A stretch of DNA of 10,648 nucleotides from an uncultured Eubacteriales bacterium (GTDB lineage: Bacteria > Bacillota > Clostridia > Christensenellales > Aristaeellaceae): contig USFL01000030.1 of the NCBI GenBank assembly GCA_900553905.1, forward strand, positions 1-10,648, read 5' to 3'. Below, piece by piece: positions 7,278-10,648 of the stretch. The notes beneath the pieces were generated by a model. It was given only the letters and a program-made list of their open reading frames with translations. It had not been told where the DNA came from and made no database searches. Numbering within the stretch: the first letter of the stretch is position 1; each line of letters starts with the position of its first letter. The position numbers and the translations under genes are program-made.

Positions 7278-8312
7278 ATGGCGAAGGTTGTTACCTTTGG
7301 CGAGATCATGCTGCGACTGAAAAGCCCCGGTTACGAGCGTTTCTTCCAATCCCCCAGCCTGGAGGCCACCTTTGGCGGCGGCGAGGCCAACGTGAGCGTT
7401 TCCCTGGCGAACTACGGCATGGACACCGCCTTTGTAAGCGTGCTGCCCACAAACGATATCGGCGAGGCCTGTGTGCGCGAGCTGCGCGGCTTCGGTGTGG
7501 ATGTGAGCAACATCGTCCGGCGGGACGGCCGCATGGGCATCTACTATCTGGAAACCGGCGCGGTACAGCGTCCCAGCAAGGTGATCTATGACCGTGCGGG
7601 CAGCGCCATCTGCGAAGCCAAACCCGGCGATATCGATTGGAAAAAGGCCTTTGACGGCGCCACCTGGTTCCACCTGACCGGCATCACCCCCGCCATCAGC
7701 CAGGGCGCGGCGGACTTGAGCCTGGAGGCCGTCAAGACGGCCAAGGCCATGGGCTTGCATGTGAGCTGCGACCTGAACTACCGCAAGAACCTCTGGAAGT
7801 ACGGCAAGACCGCTGACCAGGTGATGACCGAGCTGGTCAAGTACGTCGATACCGTGATCGCCAACGAGGAGGACTTCCAGAAGTCCCTGCTGCTCAAGGC
7901 CGAGAGCGCCCACTCCGTGGAGGAAGGCGAGCTCAACATCGAGCAGTACAAGGCCATCGCCAGGCTCGCCATGGACACCTATCCCAACATTCAGCGCGTG
8001 GCCATCACCCTGCGTGAATCCAAGAGCGCCAACCACAACGACTGGAGCGCCTGCCTCTACAACGGCAAGGACTTCTTCCTCAGCCGCAAGTACCGCATCA
8101 CCGACATCGTGGACCGCGTGGGCGGCGGCGACAGCTTCGGCGGCGGCCTGATTTATGGCCTCAACACCTATGAGGATGAAAAGACGGCGCTGGAATTCGC
8201 CGTGGCGGCCAGCTGCCTCAAGCACACCATCGGCGGCGATTTCAACCGCGTGAGCGTGGCCGAGGTGGAAAGCCTGATGAAGGGGAGCGGCAGCGGGCGC
8301 GTGCAGCGCTGA
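7278..8312 (+). CDS. kdgK: 2-keto-3-deoxygluconate kinase, PfkB family
   Basis: Phosphorylates KDG with ATP to KDPG, linking uxaA to the aldolase encoded just upstream. It has 344 residues, slightly longer than the common 310-340. The N-terminus [11 protein letters not shown] and the [15 protein letters not shown] region (about residues 34-48) match the PfkB substrate-binding half. The C-terminal PfkB signature is [15 protein letters not shown], with D285 as the expected catalytic base; the usual GAGD reads GGGD here, a conservative change that should still form the anion hole. AAAGGA lies about 10 nt before the ATG. It is the last gene of the unit and ends 14 bp before a strong terminator. 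A fructokinase-like sugar kinase is the alternative, but the locus makes KDG kinase much more likely. Confidence 0.92.
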   Translation: MAKVVTFGEIMLRLKSPGYERFFQSPSLEATFGGGEANVSVSLANYGMDTAFVSVLPTNDIGEACVRELRGFGVDVSNIVRRDGRMGIYYLETGAVQRPSKVIYDRAGSAICEAKPGDIDWKKAFDGATWFHLTGITPAISQGAADLSLEAVKTAKAMGLHVSCDLNYRKNLWKYGKTADQVMTELVKYVDTVIANEEDFQKSLLLKAESAHSVEEGELNIEQYKAIARLAMDTYPNIQRVAITLRESKSANHNDWSACLYNGKDFFLSRKYRITDIVDRVGGGDSFGGGLIYGLNTYEDEKTALEFAVAASCLKHTIGGDFNRVSVAEVESLMKGSGSGRVQR

Positions 8313-8326
8313 TCAATCTACCTGGC

Positions 8327-8361
8327 ACACGGGACGGAGATTCATCTCCGCCCCGTGTTTT
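8327..8361 (+). terminator. Rho-independent terminator after kdgK
   Basis: ACACGGG (8327-8333) pairs with CCCGTGT (8352-8358). CGGAGAT pairs with ATCTCCG inside it across one A-C mismatch. TTTT follows (8358-8361). It closes the iclR-kdgA-kdgK transcript. Confidence 0.85.
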
Positions 8362-8367
8362 GATACC

Positions 8368-8393
8368 AAAAAACCCTCCCCGCATGGGGAGGG
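8368..8393 (-). terminator. Minus-strand rho-independent terminator
   Basis: CCCTCCCC (8374-8381) pairs perfectly with GGGGAGGG (8386-8393) around GCAT. On the minus strand the stem is followed by six T residues (8373-8368). It must serve a gene entering from the right. The only candidate is the short open stretch ending at 8412, whose stop lies 18 nt before the stem. Confidence 0.8.
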
Positions 8394-8411
8394 CAGCATT
8401 TGCAGAAAGAA

Positions 8412-8519
8412 TCAGCGCTTGCTGAACTTCAAGAGCTTGGTGCCATCCTTGCCAGACATCCGGTGATTTCTTCGCTTTCCACCTGATTTTTGGCTTAATA
8501 CTGCGGTTTTTCTACACAT
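8412..8519 (-). pseudogene. Probable C-terminal remnant of a truncated gene
   Basis: The minus strand reads an open stretch of 35 residues whose end, MSGKDGTKLLKFSKR then TGA (8459-8412), looks like a natural basic protein C-terminus. The stop lies 18 nt before a strong minus-strand terminator, as expected for a real gene end. Upstream of about 8460 the base composition turns AT-rich, and an in-frame TAG lies just before the first ATG (8519). That ATG has no well-placed ribosome site. The best reading is that the body of a chromosomal gene, convergent with kdgK, was lost or displaced when accessory DNA entered. The parent family was not recognised. A genuine 35-residue basic peptide is the alternative. 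Confidence 0.4.
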
Positions 8520-8688
8520 CAGATTCTAATTTTTTCCTCGTGCATGACGCACGAAAATCGGGTTTTGCTCCTTATGTGTGCCTTGCGTATCGCTGCCCAG
8601 GGCAACGCAGGACAACAGTAAGGAAAGAAACTTGGTTGCTGTTCTTGTCTTCACCTCAAAATTAAATTCATATACGGAGGACAGCATA
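8520..8688. other. Non-coding junction and leader before tnpV
   Basis: No gene is supported here. With the flanking remnant and terminators, the stretch without an intact gene is 8313-8688. It contains a small inverted repeat TCGTGC-ATGAC-GCACGA (8538-8554), just downstream of a T-run, and the symmetric TGCCCAGGGCA. A convincing promoter for tnpV was not found: the only hexamers near tnpV (TTGTCT and CATATA) would place the start after its ribosome site. The open frame upstream of the tnpV ATG, back to 8578, has no start signal of its own. Confidence 0.5.
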
Positions 8689-9078
8689 ATGGAAAAATAC
8701 ATCTTCGATCAGTGCAACGGCCTTTGGTATGAACTCGAGGGCGACTACTATATTCCCTGCTTGGTGCTGGATGAAGCGGGGACATCTCCTATTGGTATGT
8801 GGGGCAGGAAGCACCAGCAATATCTGAAAAAACATCGTCCTATGATCTATTCCGACCTTATTCTCAGCGGAAAGTTGTACAGCCATCTGGCTGACATTGA
8901 CACTCAGGCACGAAACAAACTCCACCTGCTTGTAACACGGCTGGCAGAGAAAGGGGGCATTAACGAGCAGCTGAAATCGCAGGACTAGATGGCATGGATC
9001 GCTGCCATGAGCAATATCCGAAATCGGGCGGAAGAAATCGTCCTCCAAGAGCTGATCTATGGGGAGGATGCCGTATGA
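8689..9078 (+). pseudogene. tnpV: TnpV-family transposon protein, interrupted by in-frame TAG
   Basis: Residues 1-99 (8689-8985) match the TnpV family of clostridial transposon-encoded small proteins: YELEGDYYIPCLVLDE, then SPIGMWGRKHQQYLKKHRP, then SGKLYSHLADIDTQA. A TAG at 8986-8988 ends this frame. Translation in the same frame resumes at once as MAWIAAMSNIRNRAEEIVLQ and runs to TGA at 9076-9078. That is the C-terminal part expected of TnpV, where the TAG position is commonly Gln, so a CAG-to-TAG change is likely. The combined length of 129 residues fits the family. CGGAGG precedes the ATG by about 8 nt. The stop of the full frame overlaps the next gene's ATG, as in an intact coupled pair. 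The biochemical role of TnpV is not established. It may be a recent nonsense allele, or it may still make a 99-residue protein plus a reinitiated tail (TAGATG). Confidence 0.85.
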
Positions 9079-9338
9079 GACTTCTTGAAGAATTTTGGTA
9101 TGGCAACATTGAACCGACCGAATACGACACAAACGCCTGCCAGGAATACAAGGAAGTGCTTCGCCTGATTACCCGAAATGAGGAAAAGCTTCTGGCTACC
9201 ATGTCAGATGAGCAGAAGGAGCTGTTCTCTCGGTATACGGACGCTGTTCGTGAGTATCAGACTATGGCAGAGTGCCTGCTGTTCCAAAGTAGCTTTAGGT
9301 TGGGTGCCAAGATGATGTTAGAGGTCATGGAAGAATAA
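9075..9338 (+). CDS. DUF6809-type small protein
   Basis: An 87-residue protein of unknown function, MRLLEEFWYGNIEP..., ending SSFRLGAKMMLEVMEE. The LLEE-(F/L)-(W/Y)-YGNI-P start and the FRLGA-(K/R)-MMLEV end are the recognisable marks of the DUF6809 family, frequently found next to TnpV in mobile elements of Clostridia. The middle (EYKEVLRLITRNEEKLLATMSDEQKELFSRYTDA) looks helical and possibly coiled. ATG 9075-9077 overlaps the TGA of the full tnpV frame (ATGA), so it is probably translated by coupling. In the broken tnpV allele, ribosomes stop 87 nt earlier, which could lower its expression. An in-frame upstream ATG at 8994 only reads the tnpV tail in another frame and is rejected. Confidence 0.75.
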   Translation: MRLLEEFWYGNIEPTEYDTNACQEYKEVLRLITRNEEKLLATMSDEQKELFSRYTDAVREYQTMAECLLFQSSFRLGAKMMLEVMEE

Positions 9339-9355
9339 ATCAGCAACTGAATGAA

Positions 9356-9397
9356 GACAATCAGCCGGGCAGTGGGACGCTGCTCGGCTGAATTGTC
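9356..9397 (+). repeat. Long imperfect stem-loop after the TnpV/DUF6809 pair
   Basis: GACAATCAGCCGGGCAG (9356-9372) pairs with CTGCTCGGCTGAATTGTC (9380-9397). The stem of about 17 bp has one bulged T and one G-T wobble, with a 7-nt loop. Only a short TT follows, so termination is possible but not classical. Its position 17 nt after the DUF6809 stop suggests a transcript end or a structured element boundary. Confidence 0.6.
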
Positions 9398-9415
9398 ATT
9401 AGCAGGTGTGCTAAT
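9398..9415. repeat. Second, adjoining perfect inverted repeat
   Basis: ATTAGCA (9398-9404) and TGCTAAT (9409-9415) form a perfect 7-bp inverted repeat around GGTG, starting on the base after the previous stem-loop. No T-tract follows. It could be a protein-binding site or part of an element end. The remaining bases, 9416-9513, hold no recognisable gene. Confidence 0.5.
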
Positions 9416-9513
9416 TAAACTGTAAATGGTCAAGCAAGTTCGATAGACAAATCGCAAGGCCCATATAATCATACTATTTGGTTGGCTTCCAATTATTAAG
9501 TACTAAAAGAATT

Positions 9514-10648
9514 TCAGGGCGTTACATCAACAAGTTCTTTCAACCGACCGACATTCCTAAATATGTAGGCCGGATACGCATCCGGAAACTTTGTTTCCAT
9601 AGCACTAAATACACCATCCCATTGTTCTTGGAAGTGTTCGGTTACCAAATCATTGATCCTTTCGTTGCTCAGGTATGTGTCGTCAAATCCATCGGCGCAT
9701 TTTATTTTTTCAAGAATACGATTTAGTAAGAATCTATTGCCATGAACAAGAACCAACCTTCTGCGGCCAGTAGTAGTTGCCTCATGCTGTTTAAGAAGTC
9801 GATCCACCGCACGGAGAACTTGAACGCCGTTATACACCGAGAAACTATTTGTCCCACCATTAAATAGCAATTTGTACGGTGCTTTAGCAATATTTTCAGT
9901 CAAGGCACCAATATTGCCTTTGGCAAGAGCAACTATCGAAAGGTCTTCCGATAAGCATGCCTGAGAAATAATGGTTTCATCCAAGGTAATTTGATGTTCA
10001 GGATCATCCAACTTTGAACCTGACTTATACAAATACTTGATCCCGGCAAAACTCAATTCCATGCGCAATCTCTCTTGATTAGGATCAAGTGAAGCAAAAT
10101 CCTTGCCGTCGATTCTATTCTGGGTATTTGATAGTTTCGTGATCTGCGTCGCTTGTGCCTCGTCAGAGTCACCTAAATCGATCATTTGAATCAACACGTT
10201 TGCCGTTGTGAGAATTTCGGGAGATTCAGCGAACAGGGTCCCTATTGTACCAGTGGTCTGTGCACCATTTACCAGAGACACACCTTCTAATACGAACAAT
10301 CCCATTTCACGTGTGGTACCGTGAAGGATTTTTCTGGTAATTTTTTTGCACAAAAGCTTGATACCGTTATTGTAGTAAAAAAAGTTCTCTGGCTCATTTT
10401 TAAGAACATCTTTTATGCCTTGGTTAACTTCAGTGCTACCTTTATAATATCGTATATTCTTTGCAAAAAGTCGATTTCCATACTGATTGTACCATTCGCC
10501 TATCGCAGAAACCGAAACTGTGCCATAATAAGCTTTGAACGGGGTATCAACCATACCCCAATTGGTTAGCACAACATCATCTAAGATGATGTTCAGACCG
10601 CCGACAAAGGAGCTGCTTTTTTGGGGAAGCAGCCCCTTAGCGCATAGA
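9514..10648 (-). CDS. AIPR-family (abortive infection/phage resistance) protein, partial
   Basis: The visible 377 residues resemble the AIPR family (PF10592). Members are described as abortive-infection or phage-resistance proteins and often sit beside restriction-type defence genes. Family-like marks are ENFFYYNNGIKLLC (around 10348-10383) and SLVNGAQTTGTIG (around 10249-10269), followed by a mostly helical C-terminus ending KELVDVTP. A GTG at 10572 could be read as a start. However, the frame stays open upstream to the window edge through plausible coding sequence (...SSSFVGGLNIILDDVVLTNWG), so the gene is 5'-incomplete here. Base composition is much AT-richer than the uronate genes, indicating separate origin. 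It converges on the TnpV/DUF6809 pair. No clear minus-strand terminator was seen after its stop. The activity and partners of this protein are unknown. Confidence 0.82.
   Translation of the reverse strand, partial: LCAKGLLPQKSSSFVGGLNIILDDVVLTNWGMVDTPFKAYYGTVSVSAIGEWYNQYGNRLFAKNIRYYKGSTEVNQGIKDVLKNEPENFFYYNNGIKLLCKKITRKILHGTTREMGLFVLEGVSLVNGAQTTGTIGTLFAESPEILTTANVLIQMIDLGDSDEAQATQITKLSNTQNRIDGKDFASLDPNQERLRMELSFAGIKYLYKSGSKLDDPEHQITLDETIISQACLSEDLSIVALAKGNIGALTENIAKAPYKLLFNGGTNSFSVYNGVQVLRAVDRLLKQHEATTTGRRRLVLVHGNRFLLNRILEKIKCADGFDDTYLSNERINDLVTEHFQEQWDGVFSAMETKFPDAYPAYIFRNVGRLKELVDVTP

Noticed and set aside
7185..8225. Minus-strand open frames opposite kdgA and kdgK (6202-7230, 7185-8225)
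   Set aside because: Biased composition and complete overlap with well-supported genes.
8986..8988. Amber recoding (TAG read as an amino acid) as explanation of the split TnpV
   Set aside because: The LacI-type gene and uxaA in the same window terminate at TAG with clear ends, so TAG acts as stop in the host.
9478..9726. Plus-strand 82-codon ORF opposite the AIPR gene end
   Set aside because: No ribosome site or family resemblance; it lies largely over the AIPR coding sequence.
1..10648. CRISPR arrays, tRNA or rRNA genes, riboswitches
   Set aside because: No regularly spaced repeats, cloverleaf or rRNA-like stretches, or recognisable aptamer were seen by eye on either strand.

Overview
The window suggests a GC-rich member of the Bacillota, probably a gut-type Clostridia. 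This is an inference. It rests on strong GGAGG-type ribosome binding sites, TTGACA/TATAAT promoters, LacI- and IclR-family sugar regulators, and a TnpV/DUF6809 pair of a kind common in clostridial mobile elements.

Region 1 (1-8361) is a compact hexuronate (galacturonate) catabolic locus. On the minus strand a LacI-family regulator (1030-2037) is followed 47 bp later by uxaC, uronate isomerase, which runs off the left edge. Divergent from it, uxaB (tagaturonate reductase) and uxaA (altronate dehydratase) form a tightly coupled operon that ends in a strong terminator at 5301-5332. The 254-bp divergent intergenic region holds a promoter for each direction. Each promoter has an inverted repeat of the form GTAA-N4-TTAC just downstream of its predicted transcription start. 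A second unit follows: an IclR-family regulator with a near-consensus promoter and a perfect 16-bp palindrome in its leader, then a KDPG aldolase with an unusual C-terminal domain, then KDG kinase and a strong terminator (8327-8361). Together the enzymes give galacturonate -> tagaturonate -> altronate -> KDG -> KDPG -> pyruvate + glyceraldehyde 3-phosphate. No uronate transporter and no fructuronate/mannonate (uxuB/uxuA) branch is visible here.

Region 2 (8362-8688) is a junction. It has a minus-strand terminator, a short minus-strand open stretch that looks like the surviving C-terminus of a truncated gene, and then AT-richer non-coding DNA.

Region 3 (8689-10648) is accessory DNA, clearly lower in GC in its right half. 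A TnpV-family gene is interrupted by an in-frame TAG but keeps its downstream frame. It overlaps a DUF6809-type small gene by 4 nt. Two tandem stem-loops follow. A convergent, AT-rich minus-strand gene for an AIPR-type (abortive infection/phage resistance) protein continues off the right edge. This looks like the edge of a genomic island carrying defence cargo.
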